A stretch of 48,651 bases of DNA from Massilia sp. ZL223 (GCF_018119395.1 NZ_JAGPWD010000043.1:1-48651), one strand, 5' to 3'; positions 18,001 to 28,577 are shown, counted from the stretch's first letter. Notes: a model not told the origin generated them from the sequence alone. Program-made: numbers and translations.

Positions 18001-18077
18001 GCCATGGCCGGTAGCGTCGCCAGGCTCCACACAGCCATCGACACCGCCGCGGCGAGCGGCTTCTGTTTGAACATCAT
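15075..18077 (-). CDS. TonB-dependent outer-membrane receptor
   Basis: A 1000-aa receptor. A signal peptide ends near residue 26 (LATLPAMAQ). A TonB-box-like stretch (IQTVEVTGIRASMAKSL) precedes the plug domain, with typical VITAEDVGKMPDKNLADSLQ and VSMRGTNPD motifs. The rest is a 22-strand-type barrel ending in NLRYKF with C-terminal Phe, the usual assembly signal. Sequence style and length resemble receptors for complex carbohydrates in Xanthomonas and Caulobacter, so a glycan substrate is more likely than a siderophore; this is inference. Two adjacent ATG codons are possible: AGGAG lies four bases before the first and seven before the second. No sugar-degrading enzymes or sensor are adjacent. 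Confidence 0.93.
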   Translation of the reverse strand: MMFKQKPLAAAVSMAVWSLATLPAMAQEIPAGTQIQTVEVTGIRASMAKSLAVKKDASANVEVITAEDVGKMPDKNLADSLQRLAGVAVRTDYDEAEKVSMRGTNPDMSLIIFNGHAVSSADWYVADQASSSRSTSLSLMPSHVLNQAVVYKTSQANIVDGGLAGTINVTTRKPLSQKERVSGVVSVGGSYVDLADRYAPDLNGSVTWKNEASTFGVIASLFAEKRFVRRDSVSRFAYGTSSGWDVINTATMLGITDASLAGTGYKASDLNGVRMPGSMSSEFVESVRDRKGGMIALQFKPNNDLEVNVTGFHSSLDADNHGRLTSSAIYSMLLGKNHPLGGTGASAINTNSNGQRVYAQIRNPVIVNETTVYGHQLRVLKAADIVYPDGTTPQYVGNSEGFFRDGANATSSFLDLDAKYRVNDDLTVKTLLSATRGVGKTELDQGLTLARYGTGISYALGGLHDAPYVKYHGAGNNQPGLNPDGSGYRIVDRAASGIRTEDKEWSAQIDAEHKLNFGWMQSLETGVRMSEHKRTSGRWGPAFRASLVNGTTGALIGNPVTPTEGWQPYPGDFGADLGGGFWDNTGFTYTRDATKDYIAANTKETTPEWERRVGSEIDMKERQAAVYWMANLEADRWSGNVGLRFVRTNVKANIATPVNPRSACLRSAPGTPATTCAAFPGAITNAGDAVGIPDGAPFDPLSGTMYYKTPTDRHFDNWLPSLNLRYEITKDMIGRFGASRTIGRQNYNVLGSGFGTPTCDAQGCRVTGPNPDMEPLTSDNVDLSWGWYFAPRSAVSVSVFHSKINGYPKTGATGTSTIELTDPRDNAVKTFAINTASQQGAKIHGIEVSYEQPFGKTNFGFTSNVSRAKTKVDDGRPMVGASEWAGNIGLYYEDDKLSTRLVANYRGEYVNSSTAPSPTANSQGLSTINGILMPTAPTYADGVTTLAFNANYYIAPNLELAFSATNLTNAKRAQYRYSTEEQQKLDVSGRQYFLNLRYKF

Positions 18078-18358
18078 CTCTCTCCTGGAAAGGGTGCTAT
18101 AGATCTTGCAAAGGCAGACGACAGGCTGCCCTCATTGGAGTATTGATGATCCGTCAATGAGGGAATAATGACTTGTGTTAACGGTTATATAACTTGGAGG
18201 AATGTACATATTCGGCTTCCTGGCTGCAAGCCCCTGTGCAGACCGCTTGCATACCGCTACCATTCCACTAGTTATGGGAACATGCTAAAAAATCATTACC
18301 TACGATCCCTTTTGAAGGGGTAGCGTGATGTTTTTTCACCACACTTTGGGACCTCGCC

Positions 18359-19306
18359 ATGCGTTTCGCCTCCCTGCTCCTTGCCGCCGCGGCCCTGGCC
18401 GGCTGCGCCTCCCCTCCCCTTACTCCGAGCGCGCCTGCGGCTCCCCCGTCCCTGGCGGAGATCCTGCAGAAGCAGATCTATCAGATGAGCCCGATGGAGG
18501 CGGGGCGCTACATCGCCCACATCCACGAGGCCGAACCGGACCTGCGCAAGCGCATCGCGGCGATCGGCCGCAAGAACATCGGCCAGCCCTACTCCCTGCA
18601 CCTGCTGGGCGAATTTCCTTACGAGATCCACGACCAGCTGCCGCTGTTCAGCCTGGCGCAGAGCGATTGCGTGGTGTTCGCCGAGCACACGTATGCGATG
18701 GCGCTGTCGCAATCGTGGGAGGAATTCTTCTGGATGCTGCAGCGCATCCGCTACCGCGACGGCGTGATCGGCGTCGCCACCCGCAACCACTACACCGAGA
18801 TGGACTGGAACGTGGCCAACCGCTGGCTGCTCACCGACATCAGCGCCGAGCTGGCCGGCGCTGGCGGTCCCACCTACGACATGCAGGTGGACCGCGCGCG
18901 CTTCCTGCGCACCCGCCACAACACGGTGCGCGAGATCCCGGTCGAGACCAGCCGCCAGGCCTACGTGCCGAAGGACCAGGTGGCGACCGTCGCCGCCCAG
19001 CTGCAGGAAGGCGATTTCGTGAATGTGATCTCGACCCGCGACGGCGAGTACTGGGCCTCCCACGTGGGCCTGGTGGTGCTCGGCCCGGACGGCGAGCGGC
19101 GCTTCCTGCATTCGGCGGAACCGATGGTGCGCGAAGAAAGCTTCGGCGCCTTCATGGCGCGCGCGGCCGAGCGCGAGGCGCGCAACGCCAGGGAAGGCAA
19201 GCGCGGCCAGGTGCTGGCGGGCTTCAAGTTCCTGCGCCTGAACGAACGGATCGATGTGCCGCCGATGGCGCCGCAGCCGCGTCCGGGGCGCAGCGGCGGG
19301 GCTTAG
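18359..19306 (+). CDS. DUF1460 family putative amidase lipoprotein
   Basis: A 315-aa protein. The N-terminus is a lipoprotein signal with lipobox LAGC (Cys15). The body matches the DUF1460, N-acetylmuramoyl-L-alanine-amidase-like family: conserved Cys in SDCVVFAEHTYAMAL, His in ASHVGLVVLG and the FLHSA motif, a papain/NlpC-like arrangement. The family probably cleaves peptidoglycan peptides or related amides in the periplasm. It is divergent from the TonB receptor gene across 281 bp that must hold both promoters. The ribosome site is weak. No cotranscribed partner follows. Confidence 0.85.
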   Translation: MRFASLLLAAAALAGCASPPLTPSAPAAPPSLAEILQKQIYQMSPMEAGRYIAHIHEAEPDLRKRIAAIGRKNIGQPYSLHLLGEFPYEIHDQLPLFSLAQSDCVVFAEHTYAMALSQSWEEFFWMLQRIRYRDGVIGVATRNHYTEMDWNVANRWLLTDISAELAGAGGPTYDMQVDRARFLRTRHNTVREIPVETSRQAYVPKDQVATVAAQLQEGDFVNVISTRDGEYWASHVGLVVLGPDGERRFLHSAEPMVREESFGAFMARAAEREARNAREGKRGQVLAGFKFLRLNERIDVPPMAPQPRPGRSGGA

Positions 19307-20108
19307 GCGCCGCACATTGGGCGCCGGCGCGACGCCGCCTGGGTTGCGGCGTATCGCTGGCGCCCGGGCGTCGGTGGCCGCCGGGACTGGCACCTGCACC
19401 TGGGCGTCTGCCGGCGCGCCGCATTCCGGCCGCCGGGCCCACTGGCCTGCATCCGGACACTCCCGGCGCGTGCGCCCACATTGCCGATCCGCCTGGCGGT
19501 TGCGGCCGGCTTCCATTGCAGCGCGAGTCACGACCAGGGTAGGCTTGCAGCGTCCCAAGCCCCGGTGCCCCCCGCAGCCCCCGCAACGCCACAGTCCCGC
19601 AGTCCTGTACTGTAGTCCTGTAGTCCTGTAGTCCTGTAGTCCTGTAGTCCTGTAGTCCTGTAGTCCTGTAGTCCTGTAGTCCTGTAGTCCTGTAGTCCTG
19701 TACTCCCGCAGCCTCGCAGCCCGAGCCGCCTGTACGGCGGCCCTCCCCTCGGCCGCAACCACTGCCTTTCCAATTTCTCCCCCACTGGTCCGGCTCCGCG
19801 TCCAGCTCTTCCATTCCCCGAGCTTTTTAATTTCTTCCCATAAGAAATAAACAACTAGAAATCTTATTCTGAGATATTTCCAATTCCCAATTTCCTATTT
19901 CCAATTGGAAGACATTCGGGGAATTTCCTCCGGCCCGGTTGAGTGAACTCAAACTCAGCGTCCAATTCGAGCGAGATAATAAACTTACAAATAAACGTCA
20001 AGTCTAATCGAGGCATTATTTTTATCAGGAAAAGCCTTGAGTAAATGCGGGCATTACGCAGGCAGCGTATTGCGCGCGCCATGCTCACTCACCTGAAAAG
20101 CCATAACC
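19307..20108. other. 800-bp intergenic leader upstream of polysaccharide operon
   Basis: I see no convincing gene here. The left part is very GC-rich and contains the 8-bp tandem array. From about 19800 composition changes abruptly to AT-rich, with CAATT-type short repeats around 19880-19908 (including CCAATTGG-like symmetry). This AT-rich 300 bp probably contains the promoter and a long untranslated leader of the operon starting at 20109. Confidence 0.6.
19611..19698. repeat. 8-bp tandem repeat TGTAGTCC, 11 perfect copies
   Basis: TGTAGTCC is repeated 11 times without error and flanked by degenerate copies (AGTCCTGTAC on the left, TGTACTCC on the right). The unit is not a multiple of three, and no credible gene spans it. 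Perfect identity indicates recent slippage and likely length variation between strains. Confidence 0.97.
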
Positions 20109-22082
<1,974 letters not shown>

Positions 22083-22139
22083 GCGCAAGCGATCGACACC
22101 TGACCACCCATCACTCTGAAGCCACCGGCGAGGATATCC

Positions 22140-23468
22140 ATGCGAGACGAGAACCAATCAGACCACCTGAAGCAGCTGCTGGCCCGGCTGCAAGACCGTA
22201 GCGCCGTGATCGGCATCGTGGGCCTCGGCTATGTCGGCCTGCCGCTCGCGCTGCGCTATGCCGCCGAAGGCTTCCGGGTTCTCGGCATCGACATCGACGC
22301 CGCCAAGGTGGCGACACTCAACCGCGGGGCCAGCCATATCGCCCACATCCAGGCGGACACCATCCAGTCCGCGCGCGCCCACGGCTTCAGCGCCAGCACC
22401 GAATTCGCCCGCGCGAGCGAGGCCGACGCGCTGATCATCTGCGTCCCCACGCCCCTGAGCCCCTACCGCGAGCCCGACCTGTCCTATGTGCTGGGCACGG
22501 CCGACGCCCTGCTGCCGCACATGCGCGCAGGCCAGATCCTGTCGCTGGAGAGCACCACCTACCCCGGCACCACCGAGGAAGAGCTGCGCCCGCGCCTGGA
22601 AGCCCGCGGCTTCACGGTTGGCCAGGACGTCTTCCTGGTGTTCTCCCCCGAGCGCGAGGACCCCGGCAATCCCGATTTCCACACCCGCACCATTCCCAAG
22701 GTCTGCGGCGGCTCCACGGGAGCCTGCCTGGACGCCGGCCTGGCCTTGTACCGCCAGGCGATCGATACGGTGGTCCCGGTCAGCTCCACGCGCGCGGCCG
22801 AACTGACCAAGCTGCTGGAAAACATCCACCGCGCCGTCAACATCGGCCTGGTCAACGAAATGAAGATCATCGCCGACCGCATGGGCATCGACATCCACGA
22901 GGTGATCCGCGCGGCCGCCACCAAGCCCTTCGGCTTCACGCCCTATTATCCGGGCCCCGGCCTGGGCGGCCACTGCATCCCCATCGATCCCTTCTACCTC
23001 ACCTGGAAGGCCCGCCAGTACGGCTTGCATACCCGCTTTATCGAACTGGCCGGCGAGATCAACAGCGACATGCCGCACTGGGTGATCGGCAAGCTGGCCG
23101 ACGCGCTCAACGCACGCGGGCGCTCGATCATGGGAAGCCGCGTACTGGTGCTCGGGATCGCCTACAAGAAGGATGTCGAGGACATGCGCGAATCCCCCTC
23201 GGTCGCGCTGATGGAACTGCTGCGCGACAAAGGTGCTCAGGTGGACTATTCCGATCCCCACGTCCCGGTCTTCCCACCCATGCGCGAGCACCGCTTCGAC
23301 CTGGCCAGCGTCGACCTGACGCCCAACGCGATCGCGTCCTATGACGTGGTGCTGGTGGCGACCGCCCACAGCGCCTTCGACTACGCGCTGATCCGCCAGT
23401 ACGCCAACCTGATCGTCGATACCCGCGGCGTCTATCTCGACCGCCTGCCCCACGTCGTCAAAGCCTGA
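22140..23468 (+). CDS. wbpA: UDP-N-acetyl-D-glucosamine 6-dehydrogenase
   Basis: A 442-aa UDP-glucose/GDP-mannose dehydrogenase family enzyme. The N-terminal NAD domain shows GIVGLGYVGLPLA; the active-site Cys lies in GPGLGGHCIPIDP; ESTTYPGTT and the C-terminal GIAYKKDVEDMRESP motifs fit the UDP-GlcNAc-specific WbpA/WecC branch. It oxidises C6 twice to give UDP-GlcNAcA, the first step toward UDP-ManNAc(3NAc)A. It starts 57 bp after the dehydratase, with a GGCGAGGA ribosome site, and is followed 17 bp later by wbpB. Confidence 0.93.
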   Translation: MRDENQSDHLKQLLARLQDRSAVIGIVGLGYVGLPLALRYAAEGFRVLGIDIDAAKVATLNRGASHIAHIQADTIQSARAHGFSASTEFARASEADALIICVPTPLSPYREPDLSYVLGTADALLPHMRAGQILSLESTTYPGTTEEELRPRLEARGFTVGQDVFLVFSPEREDPGNPDFHTRTIPKVCGGSTGACLDAGLALYRQAIDTVVPVSSTRAAELTKLLENIHRAVNIGLVNEMKIIADRMGIDIHEVIRAAATKPFGFTPYYPGPGLGGHCIPIDPFYLTWKARQYGLHTRFIELAGEINSDMPHWVIGKLADALNARGRSIMGSRVLVLGIAYKKDVEDMRESPSVALMELLRDKGAQVDYSDPHVPVFPPMREHRFDLASVDLTPNAIASYDVVLVATAHSAFDYALIRQYANLIVDTRGVYLDRLPHVVKA

Positions 23469-23485
23469 TTCCGTCCGGAGATCCC

Positions 23486-24547
23486 ATGCGCAACTACCCA
23501 CCTGCCATCCTCGACCGCAAGATCCGCTTCGCCCTGGTCGGCTGCGGACGCATCGCGAAGAACCATATCAACGCCATCCGCACCCACCACGAACGCTGCG
23601 AACTGGCCGGCGTGTGCGACATCGACCCGCGCGCGCTCGAAGAAGCCGCGGCCCAGACCGGCGCCCGCCCCTATGCGAGCCTGGACACGATGCTGGCGCA
23701 CTGCGAGGCGGATGCGGTCGTGATCGCCACGCCCTCCGGCCTCCATCCGGCGCAGGCGGTCCACATCGCGCGCAGCGGACGCCATGTGGTGACCGAAAAG
23801 CCGATGGCCACGCGCTGGGAGGATGGCAAGCGCATGGTCGCCGCCGCCGACGAGGCCGGGGTGCGCCTGTTCGTCGTCAAGCAGAATCGCCGCAACGCCA
23901 CCCTGCAGCTGCTCAAGCGCGCCGTCGACAAGAAGCGTTTCGGCCGCATCTACATGGTGAACCTGAACGTGTTCTGGACTCGGCCCGACGAGTACTACAA
24001 CTCGGCGCGCTGGCGTGGCACCTGGGAATTCGACGGCGGCGCCTTCATGAACCAGGCCAGCCACTATGTCGACCTGCTCGACTGGATCGTCGGTCCGGTG
24101 GAGAGCCTGCAGGCCTACACCGCGACGCTGGCGCGCGACATCGAGGTCGAGGACACCGGCGTCATCAGCCTGCGCTGGCGCAATGGCGCCCTAGGCTCGA
24201 TGAACGTCACCATGCTCACCTACCCGCACAACATGGAAGGCTCGATCACCATCCTGGGCGAACGCGGCACCGCACGCATCGCCGGGGTGGCGGTCAACCA
24301 GGTCGAGCAGTGGGAATTCGCCAGCCCCGACCCGGACGACGCCGCCATCAAGGACGCCAGCTACCAGACCACCTCGGTTTATGGCTTCGGCCATCCGCTC
24401 TACTACGACAACGTGATCCGGGTGCTGCGCGGCGACGCCGAACCCGAAACCGATGGACGCGAAGGCCTGAAGTCGCTGGAGATCCTGGTGGCGGCCTACC
24501 GTTCGGCGCGCGACGGCAAGCGCGTCGCCCTCCCCCTGGAGTACTGA
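23486..24547 (+). CDS. wbpB: UDP-GlcNAcA 3-dehydrogenase (Gfo/Idh/MocA family)
   Basis: A 353-aa oxidoreductase with an N-terminal NAD domain (ALVGCGRIAKNHI), the EKPMA catalytic motif and a C-terminal alpha/beta substrate domain. WbpB oxidises UDP-GlcNAcA at C3 and works as a coupled pair with WbpE. CGGAG lies eight bases before the ATG. The order wbpA-wbpB-wbpD-wbpE is the conserved order of the pathway, which supports this over other Gfo/Idh/MocA functions. Confidence 0.9.
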   Translation: MRNYPPAILDRKIRFALVGCGRIAKNHINAIRTHHERCELAGVCDIDPRALEEAAAQTGARPYASLDTMLAHCEADAVVIATPSGLHPAQAVHIARSGRHVVTEKPMATRWEDGKRMVAAADEAGVRLFVVKQNRRNATLQLLKRAVDKKRFGRIYMVNLNVFWTRPDEYYNSARWRGTWEFDGGAFMNQASHYVDLLDWIVGPVESLQAYTATLARDIEVEDTGVISLRWRNGALGSMNVTMLTYPHNMEGSITILGERGTARIAGVAVNQVEQWEFASPDPDDAAIKDASYQTTSVYGFGHPLYYDNVIRVLRGDAEPETDGREGLKSLEILVAAYRSARDGKRVALPLEY

Positions 24548-24549
24548 GC

Positions 24550-25197
24550 ATGGACGCACTCATCCACCCCAGCGCCATCGTCGACGAAGGCGCCGTCCTG
24601 GGCGAAGCCACCCGGGTCTGGCATTTCGCCCATGTCTGCGCCGGCGCGCGCATCGGCGCTCATTGCTCGCTCGGCCAGAATGTCTACGTCGGCAACGACG
24701 TGCGGCTGGGCGACCAGGTGAAGGTCCAGAACAATGTCTCGATCTACGACGCGGTCACGCTCGAGGACGAGGTGTTCTGCGGACCGAGCATGGTCTTCAC
24801 CAACGTCTACAACCCGCGCGCCGCCGTGCCGCGCAAGCACGAGTACCGGCGCACCCTAGTGCGGCGCGGCGCCAGCATCGGAGCCAACGCCACCGTCGTG
24901 TGCGGGGTGACGATCGGCGAGTTCGCCTTCGTCGCCGCCGGCGCGGTCGTCAACCGCGACGTCCCCGCCTTCGCCCTGGTGGCCGGCGTGCCTGCGCGCC
25001 AGATCGGCTGGATCAGCCGCTACGGCGAACGGCTCGCACTTCCCCTGCGGGGCGACGGCGAGGCCCGCTGCCCGCATACCGGCGAGGCCTACATCCTGCG
25101 CGCCGGCGTCTGCCGCCCCGCCGAGGCCCGGGAACCAGTACCAGGCCGTATCCAAGACCGCGCCCCGACACAGGCGCTCCCTCCCGAACAAGGATAA
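24550..25197 (+). CDS. wbpD: UDP-3-amino-GlcNAcA N-acetyltransferase, left-handed beta-helix
   Basis: A 215-aa enzyme. Residues about 4-160 are hexapeptide repeats of a left-handed beta-helix (IHPSAIVDEGAVLGEATRVW onward), with the NVSIYDAVTLEDEVFCGPS and AVVNRDVPAFALVAGVPAR motifs of the WbpD/WlbB family. It adds acetyl from acetyl-CoA to the 3-amino group. The C-terminal ~50 residues (from about 165) are polar and not part of the helix core, including a CPHTGEAY stretch as in related enzymes. It starts two bases after the wbpB stop and ends three bases before wbpE. Confidence 0.9.
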   Translation: MDALIHPSAIVDEGAVLGEATRVWHFAHVCAGARIGAHCSLGQNVYVGNDVRLGDQVKVQNNVSIYDAVTLEDEVFCGPSMVFTNVYNPRAAVPRKHEYRRTLVRRGASIGANATVVCGVTIGEFAFVAAGAVVNRDVPAFALVAGVPARQIGWISRYGERLALPLRGDGEARCPHTGEAYILRAGVCRPAEAREPVPGRIQDRAPTQALPPEQG

Positions 25198-25200
25198 TTC

Positions 25201-26331
25201 ATGGAATTTATCGATCTCAAATCGCAATACAAGGCCTCGCGCGACCTGATCAACAGCCGTATCCAGGCCGTTCTCGACCACGGGCAATACATCATGGGTC
25301 CCGAGGTGGCCGAGCTCGAACAGCGCCTGGCCGACTATACCGGCGCGCGGCACTGCGTCACCGTCTCGTCCGGCACCGAAGCCCTGGTGATCGCGCTGAT
25401 GGCGCTGGGCGTGGGCCCTGGCCACGAAGTGATCACCACACCATTTTCCTTCATCGCCACCGCCGAAGCGGTGCTGCTGGTGGGCGCCCGTCCTGTCTTC
25501 GTGGATGTGGAGCGTGAGACCTGCAACATCGACCCGCGCCTGATCGAAGAAAAAATCACGCCGGCGACGCGCGCCATCATCTCGGTCTCCCTGTATGGCC
25601 AGCCGGCCGATATGGACGCCATTAACCAGGTCGCTGCCCGTCATTCGCTGGCCGTGATCGAGGACGGCGCCCAAAGCTTCGGCGCGACCTACCGCGGGCG
25701 CCAGAGCGGAGACCTCTCCACCATCGGCTGCACCAGCTTCTTCCCCAGCAAACCGCTCGGTTGCTATGGCGACGGCGGCGCCCTGTTCACCAGCGACGAC
25801 GCACTCGCCACCGCGATGCGCGAAATTCGGGTCCACGGCCAATCCCGCCGCTATGTGCATACGCGCCTGGGCGTCGGTGGGCGTATGGACACGCTGCAAT
25901 GCGCGATCGTGCTAGCCAAGCTCGAGCGCTTCGCTTGGGAAATCAAGCAGCGCCGCCGCGTGGCTGCCGCCTATGACGAAATGCTGCATCCGCACGTGCC
26001 GGTAATGGCCTGCCAGGCTGATCGAACCAGTGTTTACGCGCAGTACACCGTGCTGGTCGAAGAGCGCGATCGCGTACGCGCCGTGCTGGATACCGCCGGC
26101 ATCCCGACCGCAGTGCATTACCCGGTGCCGATCCACCAGCAACCCGCTTACGCCCATCTCGCCGCTGGGGAATGCTATCCGGTGTCGGAAGACATGGCGG
26201 CGCGCGTACTCAGTTTGCCGATGGGCCCCTACTTATCGGCGACCGAGGCTCAGCAAGTGGCGAATACGTTGCTGCGTGCCGTCGGGCTTCGGCAAGCAGG
26301 CGAGGTGGAGGCTGAAGCCATGTCGAAGTAG
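25201..26331 (+). CDS. wbpE: UDP-3-keto-GlcNAcA aminotransferase, DegT/DnrJ/EryC1 family
   Basis: A 376-aa PLP enzyme. The Schiff-base lysine is in SFFPSKPLGCYGDGG; VSSGTEALVIAL near residue 60 and VIEDGAQSFGA near 155 are cofactor-binding motifs. WbpE transfers an amino group from glutamate to the 3-keto sugar made by WbpB. An AACAAGGATAATTC leader gives the ribosome site. It is the last gene of the tight wbpA-B-D-E block and is followed by a 450-bp gap containing a heptamer repeat. Confidence 0.92.
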   Translation: MEFIDLKSQYKASRDLINSRIQAVLDHGQYIMGPEVAELEQRLADYTGARHCVTVSSGTEALVIALMALGVGPGHEVITTPFSFIATAEAVLLVGARPVFVDVERETCNIDPRLIEEKITPATRAIISVSLYGQPADMDAINQVAARHSLAVIEDGAQSFGATYRGRQSGDLSTIGCTSFFPSKPLGCYGDGGALFTSDDALATAMREIRVHGQSRRYVHTRLGVGGRMDTLQCAIVLAKLERFAWEIKQRRRVAAAYDEMLHPHVPVMACQADRTSVYAQYTVLVEERDRVRAVLDTAGIPTAVHYPVPIHQQPAYAHLAAGECYPVSEDMAARVLSLPMGPYLSATEAQQVANTLLRAVGLRQAGEVEAEAMSK

Positions 26332-26779
26332 ATTCGGCCACAGCTCCACTGTCTGCTTTCCGTGCGCCGAGCTTTCGTCGTGGCCGGTGGGCTCACCTGT
26401 GCCGGCAACGCGCCAGACCTTCCGCACCATCTGCCGGAATACTTGCGCCATGCAGCTATCGGCGGGCGACGGGCGACATGCACCATGTGCCATGCGGTTC
26501 ACAGAGTCCGCTTGACGGAGCGCGAGCGCTGGTGTGCGGTAGCCGCCATTCCAGCCCTCTAACCGTCGGCTAGACCGAGATAACAGGTGGCTGGTGACTG
26601 GTGATTGGTGAGTGGTGAGTGGTGACTGGTGGCTGACCGCTGGTGGCCAATTGCTGGTGTCCGGTAGGTGGCGGCTGGTCGCTGGTGACTGGTCGCCGGT
26701 GGCAGTTGCAAGCGGCTGGTGGGTGTGGCCCGCGCCCTTCGCTTGCGCCAGGGTCGCGTGATCATTTCGAGGTTCTCTC
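26332..26779. other. Gene-free 450-bp gap with heptamer array
   Basis: No supported coding sequence. The left half is ordinary GC-rich sequence; the right half is almost entirely the degenerate 7-bp array listed separately. Its position inside an otherwise tight operon suggests an insertion or a site of past recombination. Confidence 0.55.
26584..26716. repeat. Degenerate 7-bp tandem repeat, consensus CTGGTGA
   Basis: In-phase heptamers run for about 19 units: CTGGTGA, CTGGTGA, TTGGTGA, GTGGTGA, GTGGTGA, CTGGTGG and so on, with later units diverging (CTGGTCG, CCGGTGG). The phase is kept throughout, so this is a decayed tandem array rather than chance GT-richness. Confidence 0.83.
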
Positions 26780-27910
26780 ATGCAAAAGATCGTTCATCTC
26801 ACATCAGCTCATCCGCGCAACGACACACGCATCTTCATCAAGCAGTGCCGAACCCTGGCCGCGCATGGGTACGATGTCACCCTGGTCGTCGCCGACGGCC
26901 AGGGTGACGAGCGACGCGATGGGGTACGCATCGTCGACGTCGGCCGCCTGTCAGGCCGGATGAGGCGTATCTTCTCGACCACGCGGCGGGTGCGCGACAA
27001 GGCATTGAGTCTCGACGCCGACATCTACCAGCTCCACGATCCCGAACTGCTCCCCACTGGCCTGGCGCTCAAACGGCGCGGCAAGACCGTCATTTTCGAT
27101 TCCCACGAGGATGTCCCGCGCCAGCTGCTGAGCAAACCCTATCTCGGTCCCTTATCAGGCAAGCTCATTTCGGCGACGTTTTCCCTTGTCGAGCGCTACG
27201 CCTGCGCCCGCTTCGACGGCATCATCGCGGCCACGCCCTTCATCCGTGAAAAATTCCTCGGCATTCACCCGGTTACGCTGGACGTCAACAATTTCCCGAT
27301 GATCGGTGAGCTCGACAGTGCAACACCCTGGGCCGACAAACACAACGAAGTGTGCTACGTCGGCGGGATCGGCGAAATACGGGGCATCCGTGAACTAGTC
27401 CATGCGGGCCAGTACCTACGCTCGTCGGCACGGATCAACCTGGTCGGCAAGTTCTCCGAACCTCAGCTTGAAGCTGAGCTGCAGGCACACCCTGGATGGC
27501 ACCGGGTGACCCCGTCCGGCTTCCTCGACCGCACCGGCGTGCGCAAGGTGATGCAGCGTTCCCTTGCCGGGATCGTGACCTTCCACCGCCTGCCCAATCA
27601 TCTCGACTCCCTGCCGACCAAGATGTTCGAGTACATGTCCGCCGGTATCCCCGTCATTGCCTCGAATTTTCCCTTGTGGCGCGAGACTATCGAAAGAGCT
27701 GGCTGCGGACTGTGCGTCGACCCGGCAGACCCGCGAGCGATCGCGGAGGCGATCGACTACCTGGTGACCCATCCGGAGATCGCCAGATCGATGGGGCAGA
27801 AAGGCCGCCAGGCCGTGCTGGACCACTACAACTGGACTGTTCAGGCGAACAGGCTAACCGACTTCTACGGAGCGCTATCCCATGTCAGGCAAACTGTCGC
27901 AGCTGTTTGA
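26780..27910 (+). CDS. Family 4 glycosyltransferase (GT-B fold)
   Basis: A 376-aa retaining glycosyltransferase. The N-terminal half begins IVHLTSAHPRNDTRIF and includes HDPELLPTG and FDSHEDVP, typical of a subgroup in polysaccharide loci. The C-terminal donor domain has the FEYMSAGIPVIASNFPLW segment corresponding to the GT4 EX7E region. It probably adds one residue to the lipid-linked repeat unit on the cytoplasmic membrane face. It overlaps the next gene by 29 bp. Donor and acceptor cannot be told from sequence. Confidence 0.9.
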   Translation: MQKIVHLTSAHPRNDTRIFIKQCRTLAAHGYDVTLVVADGQGDERRDGVRIVDVGRLSGRMRRIFSTTRRVRDKALSLDADIYQLHDPELLPTGLALKRRGKTVIFDSHEDVPRQLLSKPYLGPLSGKLISATFSLVERYACARFDGIIAATPFIREKFLGIHPVTLDVNNFPMIGELDSATPWADKHNEVCYVGGIGEIRGIRELVHAGQYLRSSARINLVGKFSEPQLEAELQAHPGWHRVTPSGFLDRTGVRKVMQRSLAGIVTFHRLPNHLDSLPTKMFEYMSAGIPVIASNFPLWRETIERAGCGLCVDPADPRAIAEAIDYLVTHPEIARSMGQKGRQAVLDHYNWTVQANRLTDFYGALSHVRQTVAAV

Positions 27911-28577
27911 CCTCGCCGTCACCGTCACCAAGCTTCCGGTTGCGAACCTGGAATTCCGTTTGGCCATGAATCCGGATGACGTCAGGCGCATGCATGCCCA
28001 TTTCACCAAGCCCCATCCCAAATACAAGCTCTTCCAGAATAAATCATTGGGTGCCGCGCTGGTCGACCTGAAGCGCTTCGGCAGCCGCGATGATTATATG
28101 GGGAAGATCAAGGGCCGCAACTCGGGTGAGCATCATGCTAGGAAGGCGAAATCACGCGGATATGTGGTCATGGAGATCGACAGAAACGATTTCGTTGACG
28201 ACCTCCACGATATCAATACCTCACTCGATACGCGCCAGGGCCGGCCGATGGATCAGGTCTACATGCGCAAAGAGACCCACTACCCGCGCGAGAAAAACTA
28301 CAAGTATTTTGGTGTGCTAAGTGCTGCAGGAAAGCTGATGGCCTATAGCAACCTCGGCTGCTACGGCAATTTCGTGGCTTTCGATCGCGTGCTCGGCGTG
28401 CGCAACAACGACGGCATGATGCATTTGATGGTCACCGAGATCGTCAGCCAAATGATTGAGAGCGGCAATTATTCTTATCTGATGTACGACACCTTTTTTG
28501 GTGCAAGTCCTGGGCTACAGACTTTCAAAAAGATGCTCGGTTTCGAACCTTACCGCGTGAAATATTCACTCCAATGA
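27882..28577 (+). CDS. GNAT-like acyltransferase, putative glycan modification
   Basis: A 231-aa protein without signal peptide or membrane segment. The C-terminal two thirds look like a GNAT fold: strands around KYFGVLSAAGKLMAYSNLG, a helix in MMHLMVTEIVSQMIESG and the closing LQTFKKMLGFEPYRV, where a single-residue motif like GF commonly ends the fold. GNAT-type proteins in such loci attach acyl or amino-acyl groups to sugars. It overlaps the GT4 gene by 29 bp and the deacetylase gene by four (ATGA), so it belongs to the tailoring set. The exact family is not certain. Confidence 0.66.
   Translation: MSGKLSQLFDLAVTVTKLPVANLEFRLAMNPDDVRRMHAHFTKPHPKYKLFQNKSLGAALVDLKRFGSRDDYMGKIKGRNSGEHHARKAKSRGYVVMEIDRNDFVDDLHDINTSLDTRQGRPMDQVYMRKETHYPREKNYKYFGVLSAAGKLMAYSNLGCYGNFVAFDRVLGVRNNDGMMHLMVTEIVSQMIESGNYSYLMYDTFFGASPGLQTFKKMLGFEPYRVKYSLQ

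Noticed and set aside
14934..18014. 1026-residue plus-strand open reading opposite the TonB receptor
   Set aside because: Arg/Val/Ala-rich composition without domains; explained as a shadow of the receptor codons.
19528..19854. Minus-strand reading with repeated GLQDYRTT peptide
   Set aside because: It is only the translation of the 8-bp array and lacks start context or any domain.
20055..20075. RfaH ops/JUMPstart-like element (GGCAGCGTAT) before the polysaccharide operon
   Set aside because: Only a partial match to GGCGGTAGCGTG and no full JUMPstart sequence, so not supported.
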